Of a stretch of 64,000 nucleotides of DNA, positions 52,929-63,735 are shown piece by piece. The position numbers and the translations under genes are program-made. Source of the DNA: Doris montereyensis (lineage: Eukaryota; Mollusca; Gastropoda; Nudibranchia; Dorididae); contig JAXRKP010000170.1 of assembly GCA_037039925.1 (NCBI GenBank), positions 385,258 through 449,257 of the forward strand, in the 5' to 3' direction. The notes beneath the pieces were generated by a model, which did no database searches, was not told the origin of the DNA, and was given only the letters and a program-made list of their open reading frames with translations. How positions within the stretch are numbered: the stretch's first letter is position 1; the number at the start of each line of letters is the position of its first letter.

Positions 52929-53018
52929 ACTTTGACATATCCAGAACATTCTGATGCTGTTCCCGATGAATACTACACTAGTTGCAAAAATTACGCTTTC
53001 ATTGCAGACATCTTTTAA
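52929..53018 (+). CDS. Candidate terminal exon of an unknown gene
   Basis: A good acceptor (TTTTCTTTTTAG) is followed by 29 codons and TAA: TLTYPEHSDAVPDEYYTSCK then NYAFIADIF. Composition looks coding and unlike the surrounding AT-rich DNA. No upstream exon was found; the nearest 2.2 kb upstream is minisatellite. The family is not recognised. Confidence 0.35.
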   Translation, partial: TLTYPEHSDAVPDEYYTSCKNYAFIADIF

Positions 53019-53635
53019 AGCCTTATGGGCCTAGTAGTTTAGTACCATAAGAAGAAAGACCAAGAAACTTTCACGAAAAAAATGGGTCTATTCATTTTGA
53101 GTCAACTGTATGTTCATATTAAACAAGCATGCCCATAAACAATTTGGATTATTATTTCTCTTTATCATAAAGCTGAGTCTCTTGAACTTTGACTGTGGTT
53201 AACTCAGAAATCGCCGTATTGGTTACGGGTGATTTCAAGTACGGTTATTAGAATTAGAATCAAATTAGTACTCGATGATGAAATTACGCAGATTTTTTTA
53301 TTGTATTGTATTGACCGGAAATCGAGAAATTAGATCTAGTAACAATAAAAAGTTTCATGGATCGCAGGCAAAACAATCTTTTTCCAATCAATTAAGATAC
53401 TGATTTGATCTAATTTTTAATCTAAGAGTTTATTTGCTAAGAACCTAAAGCAGGCTATTTGAAATCTACATGCGAAATATGGAGGTTGTGGGCGCAGTGG
53501 TTCCTGAGTTAGAGTAGTCAAAGGTAGAGATGTTCAACATTACAATAATTAAAATATCAATAGAAGAAAAAGAATTCAATACGTTAGAAATCTGACTTTG
53601 TGGTTTGAGTAAGGAAAACTATCTCTTGCAGTTGC
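53019..53635. other. No feature recognised
   Basis: AT-rich DNA; possibly the 3' untranslated region of the candidate exon at its start. Confidence 0.4.
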
Positions 53636-55275
53636 AGGTCTTGATAAGACAAAATGGATCAATGAATGTAACTCTTGCAGGTCTTACGATAAGACAAAAT
53701 GGATCAATGAATCTTTTGCAGGTCTTATGATAAGACAAAATGGATCAATGTGGTCTTATTAAGACAAAATTGATCAATGAATGTAACTCTTGCAGGTCAT
53801 ACGATAAGACAAAATTGATCAATGAATATAACTCTTGCGCAGGTCTTATGATAAGACTAAATCAATCAGTGAAGTTGTAACTCTTGCAGGTCTTACGATA
53901 AGACAAAATTGATCAATGAATGTTGCAGGTCTTACGATAAGACAAAATTGATCAATGAATTAATTCTTGCAGGTCTTACGATAAGACAAAATTGATCAAT
54001 GAATGTAATTTTGCAGGTCTTACGATAAGACAAAATTGATCAATGAATGTAACTCTTGCAGGTCTTATGATAAGATAAAATTGATCAATGAATGTAACTC
54101 TTGCAGGTCTTACGATAAGACAAAATTGATCAATGAATGTAATTCTTGCAGGTCTTACGATAAGACAAAATTGATCAATGAATGTAACTCTTGCAGGTCT
54201 TACGATAAGACAAAATTAATCAATGAATGTAACTCTTGCAATGATCAATGAATGTAACTCTTGCAGGTCTTACGATAAGACAAAATTGGATCAATGAATG
54301 TAATTCTTGCAGGTCTTACGATAAGACAAAATTAATCAATGAATGTAACTCTTGCAGGTCTTACGATAAGACAAAATTAATCAATGAATGTAACTCTTGC
54401 AGGTCTTATGATAAGATAAAATTAATCAATGAATGTAACTCTTGCAGGTCTTACGATAAGACAAAATGGATCAATGAATGTAACTTTTGCAGGTCTTACG
54501 ATAAGACAAAATTGATCAATGAATGTAACTTTTGCAGGTCTTACGATAAGACAAAATTGATCAATGAATGTAACTCTTGCATGATAAGATTAATCGATCT
54601 GAATGCAGATCAAAATTGATCAATGAATGTAACTCTTGCAGGTCTTACAAGACAAAATTAATCAATGAATGTAACTCTTGCAGGTCTTGATAAGACAAAA
54701 TTGATCAATGAATGTAACTCTTGCAGGTCTTACGATAAGACAAAATTGATCAATGAATGTAACTCTTGCATCATCAATGAATGACAATGAATGTAACTCT
54801 TAGGTCTTACGAAAATTTGATCAATGAATCTCTTGCAGGTCTTACGATAAGACAAAATTAATCAATGAATGTAACTCTTGCAGGGTCAAAATTAATCAAT
54901 GAATGTAACTCTTGCAGGTCTTAATAAGAGTAATAAGACAAAATTGATCAATGAATGTAACTTTTGCAGGTCTTATGATAAGACAAAATGGATCAATGAA
55001 TATAACTCTTGCGCAGGTCTTACGATAAGACTAAACAATCAGTGAATGTAACTCTTGCAGGTCTTACGATAAGATAAAATTGATCAATGAATGTAACTCT
55101 TGTAGGTCTTACGATAAGACAAAATTAATCAATGAATGTAACTCTTGCAGGTCTTACGATAAGACTAAATCAATAATACGATAAGACAAAATTGATCAAT
55201 GAATGTAACTCTTGCAGGTCTTACGATAAGACAAAATTGATCAATGAATGTAACTCTTGCAGGGTTAAGACGAAA
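53636..55275. repeat. 45-bp minisatellite, about 36 copies
   Basis: The unit is GTAACTCTTGCAGGTCTTAC, GATAAGACAAAATTGATCAA, TGAAT. Variation is mainly TTGATC versus TTAATC or TGGATC and truncated units at both edges. The central part (54010-54580) is the most uniform. The period is divisible by three, giving false open frames. Confidence 0.97.
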
Positions 55276-56559
55276 TTGATCAATGAATGCAACTCTTGTA
55301 TTCAGATAATTAAAACTGTTACACTTACAGACAATTGTTATTCTTGCAGGTTTTATATATCAAGGCAAATAATATATTATAATATTATTGTATTTAGACA
55401 GTTGTAACTTTGTCACATACACATGTATAAGGCAAAACCAAAATGCTATCACTACTAGTACTATCACTGTATCGGCCTAAATAACAAAATACCTTGACAG
55501 TAGTTAGTATGACACAATGCATGAACTAGCATGGAGCCAAACAACCGTAAATAGGGGAGACAAAATTAAACATTCAAGTCAAGACTAATCAAGAAAAATC
55601 AACATCCTTCCTGGCATAGGATGGATGCATTATAAAATTTAAAAAAAACATGAATTTTTTTTTTTTTTATACGTCAAAACAATACAAAACAAAATACAAT
55701 GGTGTGGAAATGGACAGCAGGTCTTATTTCTTCAGGTCTTGAAGGAAGACCATTTAACGTAACTTACCTTACATTTAAATAGTTGTAACTTTTACATTGA
55801 AAGACAACTTTACTTTAACTTTTACAGTTACAGATATCACATCAAGACAAACGTACATAATGAATGTACTTTTACATAATGTACTTTTTAGATAGTGTAA
55901 ACTCTCACACCCTTTTAAAACCAACACTGTAGCTCTGACAGGTCTTACATAAAATGTAGATCTACCTCTTTTAATTTAAAGGGGGGGAGGTATTTTTTAC
56001 CACAAATCGGACAAATCTACTGGATAGTTCAGTTCATTCCCTTCACATTGATACCAAAAAAAAACCCAACTCAGTATCGTTTCTTTTATTTTATACGATG
56101 TTTTTAGAAATGATACCCGTCTAACATTCAACACTTCGGTTGTACCATAAAACTTAAACTTAAAAGCCAATACTCGTTTTAATCATCTCAAGGTACTCTA
56201 TCTGAGAGAGGTGTTTTAAAGGAATTACTTTCTGTATTAGCTAAGTTCGGCTGCAAATTACAGGAGACATGCTGTGCATCTGTAAGTGTAAGTAATCAGA
56301 AAATACCATCCGATAAGAATACTATAAGGGATCTGGAGCTGCTGAAATAGGTTCGATAAAAAGTATTTGAGAGCCTCTCAAGATTGTATGACTCAAAGTG
56401 TTATACTATTCTTTCTAAGGTTTATAAACGAAAAAAACATTCAAGTAAAGGAACAAAATTGTTTTAAATGCGATGTTCTCAAAATGTTAACTTTTTGACT
56501 AATTTGCGCCCTACTTTTTTATATATTGTCTGATTGCCCCCCCCCCCCCCCCAATTTTG

Positions 56560-56616
<57 letters not shown>

Positions 56617-56755
56617 CATCTATGACTCAATACAACATTTTTTCCAGTAGCGATTTTTGATATCTCCTCATTTTTTTTTTTTGTGATTGAATTTGCCAAA
56701 ATTGGAAAAGTTGCTATATGCAATTTTTAAAAATTAATAAAATCAAAACCGTCTA
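55276..56755. other. Intergenic DNA with poly-C and (AT)n
   Basis: No gene. Poly-C at 56536-56552 and a 54-bp AT run at 56561-56614. Confidence 0.55.
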
Positions 56756-56955
56756 ATTTGTCCAAAAATCGCTACAGGGTGCAGCTAGATATTGAACCGA
56801 ATAACATGTGTGCGGAGTTACAGCCCAGTTTAAAAAAAAACAACTAAAAAAGCCTATTTGAATGTTCCTATGGCCCCCCTATGACAAAAGCAATTTCTTT
56901 TTTTTCCAGCTAGATAGACATGCCGAGTAAAATGGTAGTGGTTAAAAATTCTATG
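56756..56955. repeat. Dispersed repeat (copy 2 of 2)
   Basis: GGTGCAGCTAGATATTGAAC, CGAATAACATG, GTTACAGCC, and later CCAGCTAGATAGACATGC match 40140-40397 imperfectly. Confidence 0.55.
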
Positions 56956-56981
56956 TCAATGGTCAAATAATAAAAAAAAAC

Positions 56982-57205
56982 CCACGTTAAGAAACCATTT
57001 TAACTCTTGAGACATCTGTAACCGTATTACGTTAAGAAACCATTTCAACTCTTGGGACATCTGTAACCGTATTACGTTAAGAAACCATTTCAACTCTTGA
57101 GACATCTGTAACCGTATTACGTTAAGAAACCATTTCAACTCTGGACGCATCTGTAACCATATCACGTTAAGAAAACATAAACTCAAAACATCTGTAACTT
57201 AAAGT
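56982..57205. repeat. About 44-bp minisatellite, 4-5 copies
   Basis: TACGTTAAGAAACCATTTCA, ACTCTTGAGACATCTGTAAC, CGTAT; the first and last copies are diverged. Confidence 0.92.
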
Positions 57206-57340
57206 TAAAACAACCGCAATAAATGATTATAACAACATTTATTTTAGTTTAAAACCTATGTTACTTGAAGCAATTGTAGTCATGACTAGGGCAACTGTAA
57301 CTATATTTTTTAAACATCTATAACTCTTGCATTCAGACAG

Positions 57341-57636
57341 AGGGACTTTGTAGTCCAAAGGCAAGGAGTTGGCCTCTCAACCAAAAGGTAGTGGGTTCGA
57401 GCCTCGCCAAATGTTGAAATATGTTTTTCGAACAAAATCTACCGCCCCCCACCCCTGGTCCAGGTAGGCGAATCGACACCTAGTCCCATCAGAGACTTAC
57501 GATAAAAAGGAGGCCCCGTTTGCAGATCACACCACTCTATGCACTTTAAAAATCCATTGGCAAAAGTTAAGAAAATCCTTCCACCAAAACCCCCGAGATC
57601 ACTTTAGTTGTGGATGTGGGTAAATCAAATCAAATG
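57341..57636 (+). mobile_element. SINE family A (copy 4)
   Basis: GGGACTTTGTAGTCCAAAGG (A box), GTAGTGGGTTCGAGCCTCG (good B box), GGTCCAGGTAGGCGAATCGA, CACCACTCTATGCAC, CCCGAGATCACTTTAGTTGT, tail AAATCAAATCAAATG. This is the copy with the best-preserved promoter boxes. Confidence 0.92.
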
Positions 57637-57983
57637 AAATGTACTCACACAAAACCCTCATGTCAACATATCGCTAACTTTTCTGACATCTAATCTGTAA
57701 ATTGAAACAACTAAAATAGTGACTATGTGCGCTGTGACACTGATGTAACTTAAGGACAGCAGTGACTAAAACATTCATTAAAGACATTTGCATTAAGACA
57801 CTTGTTTCTCTTGCATGGAGATTATATTAGTGCATGATATTATTGATATCCTAGACCAACACGAGTAGTAGTTTAAGTCTTGCAAACGATTACATTAAAA
57901 CATTTAAATTATGTAATGTTACATTAAGACAGCTGTAAGTGATATGTTAGACAGTAAAGTTGTAATTCTCACAAACAAAAACT
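57637..57983. other. No feature recognised
   Basis: AT-rich spacer between the SINE and the next tandem repeat. Confidence 0.45.
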
Positions 57984-58268
57984 GCGTGCATGCTCGAACA
58001 ACTTGTGTTCATAATATGTTGATAAGAATAAGAGTATTAAGATAAAGAACAACAAAACTGAGGTACAGTTATTGTAATTATTATAAATCAAAACTGCGTA
58101 CATGTTCAAACGAATTGTGTTCATATGTTGATAAGAAGAGTATTAAGATAAAGAACAACAAAACTGAGGTACAATTATTGTAATTATTATAAATCAAAAC
58201 TGCGTACATGTTCAAACGAATTGTGTTCTTATGTTGATAAGAATAAGAGTATTAAGATAAAGAATAAC
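57984..58268. repeat. About 108-bp tandem repeat, 2.6 copies
   Basis: AAACTGCGTACATGTTCAAA, CGAATTGTGTTCATATGTTG, ATAAGAATAAGAGTATTAAG, ATAAAGAACAACAAAACTGA, GGTAC, repeating from 57984, 58091 and 58200. Confidence 0.92.
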
Positions 58269-58379
58269 ACAATTTAGTCTCATTGTCTCATCAATATATC
58301 ACTAACAGAAATAACAGTAACACTCATTATAATATTAAAAATAAGATGTAGCGTGGGAAGATGAAGAGAAGCAAAACAA

Positions 58380-58660
58380 TGATATCACGGTTCAATTTAA
58401 TGATCTAAGGCTCAAGTCCAGCAAAACAAGGGTACCACACACAGGTGATGGTCTAAGGTTCCAAGTCCAGCAAAACAAGGGTACCACACAGGTGATGGTC
58501 TAAGGTTCAAGTCTAGCAAAACAAAGGTACCACACAGGTGATGATCTAAGGTTCAAGCCCCGCAAAACAATGGTACCACACAGGTGATGGTCTAAGGTTC
58601 AAGTCTAGCAAACAGTGGTATCACACAGGTGATGGTCTAAGGTTCTAAGTCAAGCAGCTT
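58380..58660. repeat. 46-bp minisatellite, about 6 copies
   Basis: AAGGTTCAAGTCCAGCAAAA, CAAGGGTACCACACAGGTGA, TGGTCT. It lies just downstream of the K+ channel stop codon, so it may fall in the 3' untranslated region. Confidence 0.93.
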
Positions 58661-58872
58661 TGGGTTGAGTGAGCCTTCAACTTCAACAGTCTGACACTGA
58701 CACTGGACCGTGATGCCGATGGGGAGTGACTTTGTAGCCGTTTCTCATGATTTTGCTGTTGCTCTTGCTGTTGTTATTGTTATTGTTGTTGTTGTGACCC
58801 ATTTCCAAAGTATCCTGGATATAGTTTGGGTCAAGTGCGTTGCTCGATATGACCATAATGTTACGTCCTTTG

Positions 58873-59179
58873 TTAGTCTCCATCGTTGTTTTTGGTGACA
58901 TTTCTCCTGGCACATCTTTCATCTTTCATCTTATATGGGGTTTCGTCTGTGCTGATTTCATGTTCGTTGAATTTGGACGTTTTGTTAGAAGGGTTCTTCA
59001 TTTTCCCCATGAAATCCTCTCGTCGCAAGAACTGGTCACGCGACGGCAGGTTTTCGTAGTATTCAGAGAAATTTCTGGCAATGATGGCGATTGGCATGGC
59101 AACCAGGAGCAGTCCAGACAGGGCACACATGATGCCCACCACGTAGCCAGCGGGAGTTTTGGGCACGAAGTCGCCATAT
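58873..59179 (-). CDS. K+ channel S6 and C-terminal exon
   Basis: The acceptor is CTCTCTCTTTCAG directly before ATATGGCGAC. 101 residues after the split glycine. The acceptor together with the first about 22 exon bases is the founder-like version of the 57-bp intronic repeat; the exon encodes YGDF where the repeats encode YGDY. Confidence 0.9.
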
Positions 59180-61447
59180 CTGAAAGAGAGAGACAACAAA
59201 CAAAGAGATTAGCTTTTGGGCACGTAGTCGCCATATCTGAAGGAAAGAGACAACAAACAAAGAGATTAGCTTTTGGGCACGTAGTCGCCATATCTGAAAG
59301 AGAGAGACAACAAACAAAGAGATTAGTTTTTGGGCACGTAGTCGCCATATCTGAAAGAGAGAGACAACAAACAAAGAGATTAGCTTTTGGGCACGTAGTC
59401 GCCATATCTGAAGGAAAGAGACAACAAACAAAGAGATTAGCTTTTGGGCACGTAGTCGCCATATCTGAAAGAGAGAGACTACAAACAAAGAGATTAGCTT
59501 TTTGGGCACGTAGTCGCCATATCTGAAGGAAAGAGACAACAAACAAAGAGATTAGCTTTTGGGCACGTAGTCGCCATATCTGAAAGAGAGACAACAAACA
59601 AAGAGATTAGCTTTTGGGCACGTAGTCGCCATATCTGAAAGAGAGAGACAACAAACAAAGAGATTAGTTTTTGGGCACGTAGTCGCCATATCTGAAGGAA
59701 AGAGACAACAAACAAAGAGATTATCGTTTGGGCACGTAGTCGCAATGTCTGAAAGAAAGAGACAACAAACAAAGAGATTAGCTTTCGGGCACGTAGTCGC
59801 CATATCTGAAAGAAAGAGACAACAAACAAAGAGATTAGCTTTTGGGCATGTAGTCGCAATATCTGAAAGAAAGAGACAACAAACAAAGAGATTAGCGTTT
59901 GGGCACTTAGTCGCAATGTCTGAAAGAAAGAGACAGCACACAAAAAGATTAGCTTTTGGGCACGTAGTCGCCATATCTGAAGGAAAGAGACAACAAACAA
60001 ACAGGTTAGCGTTTGGGCACGTAGTCGCAATGTCTGAAAGAAAGAGACAACAAACAAAGAGATTAGCTTTTGGGCACGTACTCGACATATCTGAAAGAAA
60101 GAGACAACAAACAAAGAGATTAGCGTTTGGGCACGTAGTCGCCGTGTCTGAAAGAAAGGGACAACAAACAAAAAGATTAGCTTTTGGACAAGTAATCGCC
60201 ATGTATGAAAGAGACAACAAACAAAGAGATTAGCTTTTGGGCACGTAATCGCCATGTATGAAAGAGACAACAAACAAAGAGATTAGCTTTTGGGCACGTA
60301 GTCGCAATGTCTGAAAGAGAGAGACAACTAACAAAGAGATTAGCTTTTGGGCACGTAGTCGCCATGTATGAAAGAAAGAGACAACAAACAAAGAGATTAG
60401 CTTTTCGGCACGTAGACGCCATATTGAAGGAGACAACAAAGAGATTAGCTTTCGGGCACGTAATCGCCATGTATGAAAGAGACAACAAACAAAGAGATTA
60501 GCTTTGGGCACGTAGTCGCAATGTCTGAAAGAAAAAGACAACAAACAAAGAGATTAGCTTTCGGCCACGTAGTCGCCATGTATGAAAGAAAGAGACAAAC
60601 AAAGAGATTAGCTTTTGGGCACGTAGACGCCAAATCTGAAGGAGACAACAAAGAGATTAGCGTTTGGGCACGTTGTTGCCATATCTGAAAAGAAACAAAA
60701 ACAAAGATATTAGCTTTTGGGCACATAGATGCCATATCTGAAAGAAGACAACAAACAAAGAGATTAGCTTTTGGGCACGTAGTCGCCATATCTGAAAGAG
60801 AGACAACAAACAAAGAGATTAGTGTTTGGGCAAGTAGTCGCCATATCTGAAAAGAGACAACAAACAAAGAGATTAGCGTTTGGGCACGTAGTCGCCATAT
60901 CTGAAAATGACAACAAACAAAGAGATTAGCGTTTGGGCACATAGCTGCCATCTCTGAAAGAAGACAACAAACAAAGAGATTAGCTTTTGGGCACGCAGTC
61001 GCCATGTCTGAAAGAAACAGACAACAAACAAAGAGATTAGCTTTTGGGCACGTAGTTACCATATCTGAAAAGAGACAATAAGCAAAGAGATTAGCGTTTG
61101 GGTACGTTGTTGCCATATCTGAAAAGAAACAAAAAACAAAGAGATTTAGATTATTTTTTTCTCTGGAGATAATTTCCTACTCAAAGTATGAATTCGTATT
61201 CTTATCGTTGCATCAGTGTTCGGCATTTTGAGCAAGCACGGCTTTCAGATGGGATACACTAAAAAAAAAAACAACACCGTGAAGAAAACCCACCTGGGCT
61301 AACCAGGATTTGAATCAGTGTTATCGTGATTACACACTGACAACATTTGCACCGCAATGTCTCCGAACATACGAACAGTATAAAACGAAACGAACCTATT
61401 ATGTAAACGCAAAGGGCGAATCATTAGAACAGCAACACCTCCAATAC

Positions 61448-61478
<31 letters not shown>

Positions 61479-61827
61479 AAGAAGAAGAAGAAGAAGAAGA
61501 AGAAGAAGAAGAAGAAGAAGAAGACGAAGAAGAAGAAGAAGAAGAAGAAGAAGAAGAAGAAGAAGAACAACAACAACAAGAACAACAACAACGACAGTCA
61601 TAATATCGCTACTGTCATCATACGGTTTTGACTTACCCGACCGTTGTCATGGTGATGATTGCCCACCACATCGCCAGGGGAACATTGGCGAACTCCAGAT
61701 CGAGTTCGTCGGCCGCCAGGGTTTCTGCTAGGAAGATGGCGGTGCCGAAGAGAAGGACGGCCACTCCTACCACTACCACCAGCAACAGCAACTCCCCGGC
61801 GCTTTCCTTGGTTGACAGATACATCAG
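58873..61827 (-). CDS. Voltage-gated K+ channel (Shaw-like), last two exons: 61827-61637 and 59179-58873
   Basis: The first exon gives the end of the S4-S5 linker, S5 (ELLLLVVVVGVAVLLFGTAI, FLAE), a short turret, the pore helix FANVPLAMWWAIITMTTV and the first G of the filter (split codon GG/A). The second gives YGDFVPKTPAGYVVG, S6 (IMCALSGLLLVAMPIAIIA), then RNFSEYYENL and a charged 60-residue cytoplasmic tail to TAA at 58873. TTVGYGD is the K+ selectivity filter. S6 has A-M-P-I-A where most Kv channels have a P-V-P or P-I-P hinge, so one proline is replaced. The T1 and S1-S4 exons must lie beyond 64000. Assignment to Shaw (Kv3) rather than another Kv class is tentative. The intron of 2457 bp between the exons is largely minisatellite. 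Confidence 0.88.
59180..61146 (-). repeat. 57-bp minisatellite made of the K+ channel's own 3' splice site and YGD codons, about 35 copies
   Basis: On the minus (gene) strand each unit reads GCTAATCTCTTTGTTTGTTG, TCTCTCTCTTTCAG, then ATATGGCGACTACGTGCCCA, AAA. It therefore has a branch-point-like CTAAT, a long pyrimidine tract, CAG, and codons for Y-G-D-Y-V-P-K. After the split glycine any unit used as an exon start would read YGDYVPKS and stop at TAA. The unit next to the exon is contiguous with the real acceptor. Units further away are more varied (short pyrimidine tracts, CATGTATG or CAATGTC variants, deletions). The period is divisible by three, so long frames are open but meaningless. 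Confidence 0.93.
61147..61440. other. Intron remainder with a possible tRNA-like SINE remnant
   Basis: On the minus strand GATTCAAATCCTGGTTAGCC near 61298-61318 resembles a B box; the A-box side is weak. Nothing else seen. Confidence 0.35.
61446..61592. repeat. (GAA)n with short (CAA)n
   Basis: GAA for about 115 bp, then AAC-rich units, directly beside the S5-pore exon donor. Its counterpart in the duplicated copy is at 61980-62155. Confidence 0.97.
61637..61827 (-). CDS. K+ channel S5-pore exon
   Basis: Between ATGCCAG and GTAAGT; 63 codons plus two bases. It starts LMYLSTKESAGE and ends AIITMTTVG (GG of the glycine codon). Its 3' end is partially duplicated at 62152-62270. Confidence 0.9.
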
Positions 61828-61979
61828 CTGGCATGACACGAACAGGAGGGGGTGGGGGGGGCAGGGCAAAGTCAGTTCAAATCTTACATAATATAATACG
61901 ACGAAGGAGCTACAGTGGAGTGAAGTCAAAGGTGTAATATGACAATAAGTGACAACTCCACTAATAAAACAGAACAAAG

Positions 61980-62088
61980 AACAAAGAAGAAGAAGAAGAA
62001 GAAGAAGAAGAAGAAGAAGAAGAAGAAGAAGAAGAAGAAGAAGAAGAAGAAGAAGAAGAAGAAGAAGAAGAAGAAGAAGAAGAAGAAG

Positions 62089-62155
<67 letters not shown>

Positions 62156-62156
62156 G
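61980..62156. repeat. (GAA)n then (CAA)n microsatellite
   Basis: About 105 bp of GAA and about 65 bp of CAA, the same order as beside the genuine exon at 61446-61592. Confidence 0.97.
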
Positions 62157-62270
62157 CCATGATATCGCTACTGTCATCATACGGTTTTTACTTTGCCGAC
62201 CGTTGTCATGGTGATGATTGCCCACCACATGGCGAGGGCCACATTGGCTAACTCCAGATCGAGTTCGTCG
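62152..62270 (-). pseudogene. Duplicated end of the K+ channel S5-pore exon, donor destroyed
   Basis: On the minus strand it reads DELDLELANVALAMWWAIIT, MTTVG, nearly the same as 61637-61712, and continues into the same intron start. The donor GTAAGT is changed (CGGCAAAGT), so it could not splice as the original does. The exon's 5' part and acceptor are absent. Confidence 0.88.
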
Positions 62271-62929
62271 ACTTAAGACTACTTCGATAACTTGGAAAGT
62301 ATCAGCTAGTGCTAACTGGCTTTAAAAAAAAATTCAGATAAGTTGTTTACTCTGTTCCCTTATTGCATCGATAAATTTGTAATTTATATACATTTCGCTA
62401 CTTAAATGTAAATTCTTGCCTTGATTGATACTTCATTTTTTACATTCTCTATCATTTCTTCTTTCTAGACCCAGTGAGATATAGGTCTAGTCTTATAGTT
62501 ATCCTCTTTTTTCGTTCTTGTTTCCCATGCTCGCACCTCTCTCTCTCTCTCACTTTCTTTCTTCCCTGTTTTTTTCTTCCTTTTCTTTCTCTCTCTCTAT
62601 TTCTCTCCCTCTCTCTATTTCTCGCTCATTCTTCACATCCCCTCTACTACATTTCTTATTATCACTGTCTTTTTCTTTCTTTCTTCCTCCTTTCTGTTTT
62701 TCTTCTGACATCCTATTGCGTGATGCGTGAGGTAACTTAGATCTAGATTCTAGATATTTCTTGTTTGTTGTCTGACAAAGGGTTATACCCGAAACGTCAC
62801 GTGTTTGTTCTGTCTTTATTAGTGGAGTTGTCACTTATTGTCATATTTCGCCATTACGTAACTAACGATGTCCTGAAATGTTATAATATATGATATCATT
62901 ATGTAACAGCAGTAACAAACGATATTTGA

Positions 62930-63214
62930 TTTGATTTGATTTACCCACATCCCCAAGTTACTAAGGTGATCTCGGGGGCTTTGGTAGGAATCTTAAATAA
63001 GCCCAAACTGCCCTGTAAACAGCCAAGGGATCTGTAACGTGCACATAGTGTTATGATCTGCACACGGGACCTCCTTCTTATCGTTCGTCTCACCCACTTG
63101 GACCAAGGGGTGGTAATTTGCTCGAGAACATTTTTCAACCGTTGCCGGGGCTCGAACCCACTACCTTTTAGTGGCGAGGCTGACACCTTGTCTCTGGACT
63201 ACCGAGTCGCCGCA
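62930..63214 (-). mobile_element. SINE family A (copy 5)
   Basis: Minus orientation: B box within GGGGCTCGAACCCACTACC, head at ACTACCGAGTCGCC, body with AACAGCCAAGGGATCTGTAA and CTAAGGTGATCTCGG, tail TTTGATTTGATTTGATTTAC at the left. Confidence 0.9.
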
Positions 63215-63639
63215 ACTAATGATATCATAAAATATTAATTAATATCATTATGTAACAGCTGTAACTAACAACATCATGAAATATTAGCAAGGTGGATGAC
63301 GTAGCAACTGGACATATGAAAGCTTCAGGCGGAGAATAAAATAGCACAATTTTAAATCTATATTTACATATATAATCGCTTTTTAAACGTCAAATTTGAC
63401 TTCAGCATTATCGCAAAACCCCGGTTGCGGCGAATTTGCGATAGTTTATTTTGTTTCGTTACATTGTGCTTTTAAAATATAAAAAAAAACAAAAAAAACT
63501 TTCTCTTATGCCTAGCTGCCTACATAATAGGAAGGCGGCAATTTGACGGCTCAGTATAATCCCTGTTTTTTCATCCTTCACCTGCTTTCATTTGTGAGGT
63601 TTCAGAATGAATGATTATGTTTTCGGCCTTAACCTTTCG
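63215..63639. other. No gene seen
   Basis: AT-rich DNA; a short internal duplication (ATATCATTATGTAACAGC) lies at about 62892-62909 and 63242-63259, flanking the SINE. Confidence 0.45.
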
Positions 63640-63725
63640 TCACTCAAAGGCAAGGCAGCAGACGACTCATGGAGGGCGGTCTGCCTCGTCCCGTACATGT
63701 TCAAGCACCTGCCCAGTGTCCGGAT
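63640..63725. repeat. Dispersed repeat fragment (GACTCATGGAGG)
   Basis: GACGACTCATGGAGGGCGGT, CTGCCTCGTCCCGTACATGT, TCAAGCACCTGCCCAGTGTC; same family as 42410-42622 and 22980-23200. Confidence 0.7.
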
Positions 63726-63735
63726 AAGCAATTCT

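Larger units (their letters stand above)
61903..62852. mobile_element. Inverted-arm element, copy 3, containing a K+ channel exon piece
   Basis: The left arm (61903-61975: GTGAAGTCAAAGGTGTAATA, GACAATAAGTGACAACTCCA) and right arm (to 62852, ending TTGTCATATTTCGCC) match copies 1 and 2. The core (AGCTAGTGCTAACTGGC, TTTACTCTGTTCCCTTATTG, GTAAATTCTTGCCTTGATTG) matches copy 1. Between the left arm and core lie GAA/CAA repeats and the duplicated exon end 62152-62270. It lies just upstream (in gene orientation) of the S5-pore exon. Confidence 0.82.

Noticed and set aside
53636..55275. Regular 45-bp repeats as a possible CRISPR array
   Set aside because: There is no alternation of constant repeat and unique spacer; whole units are repeated, and the genome is eukaryotic.
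59494..60273. Minus-strand open frames of 200-260 codons
   Set aside because: They run through the 57-bp minisatellite; the period is 19 codons and the frames simply stay open. Only the parts next to 59179 are coding.
61939..62251. Poly-Lys/poly-Arg and poly-Asn/poly-Thr proteins
   Set aside because: They are translations of GAA and CAA microsatellites.
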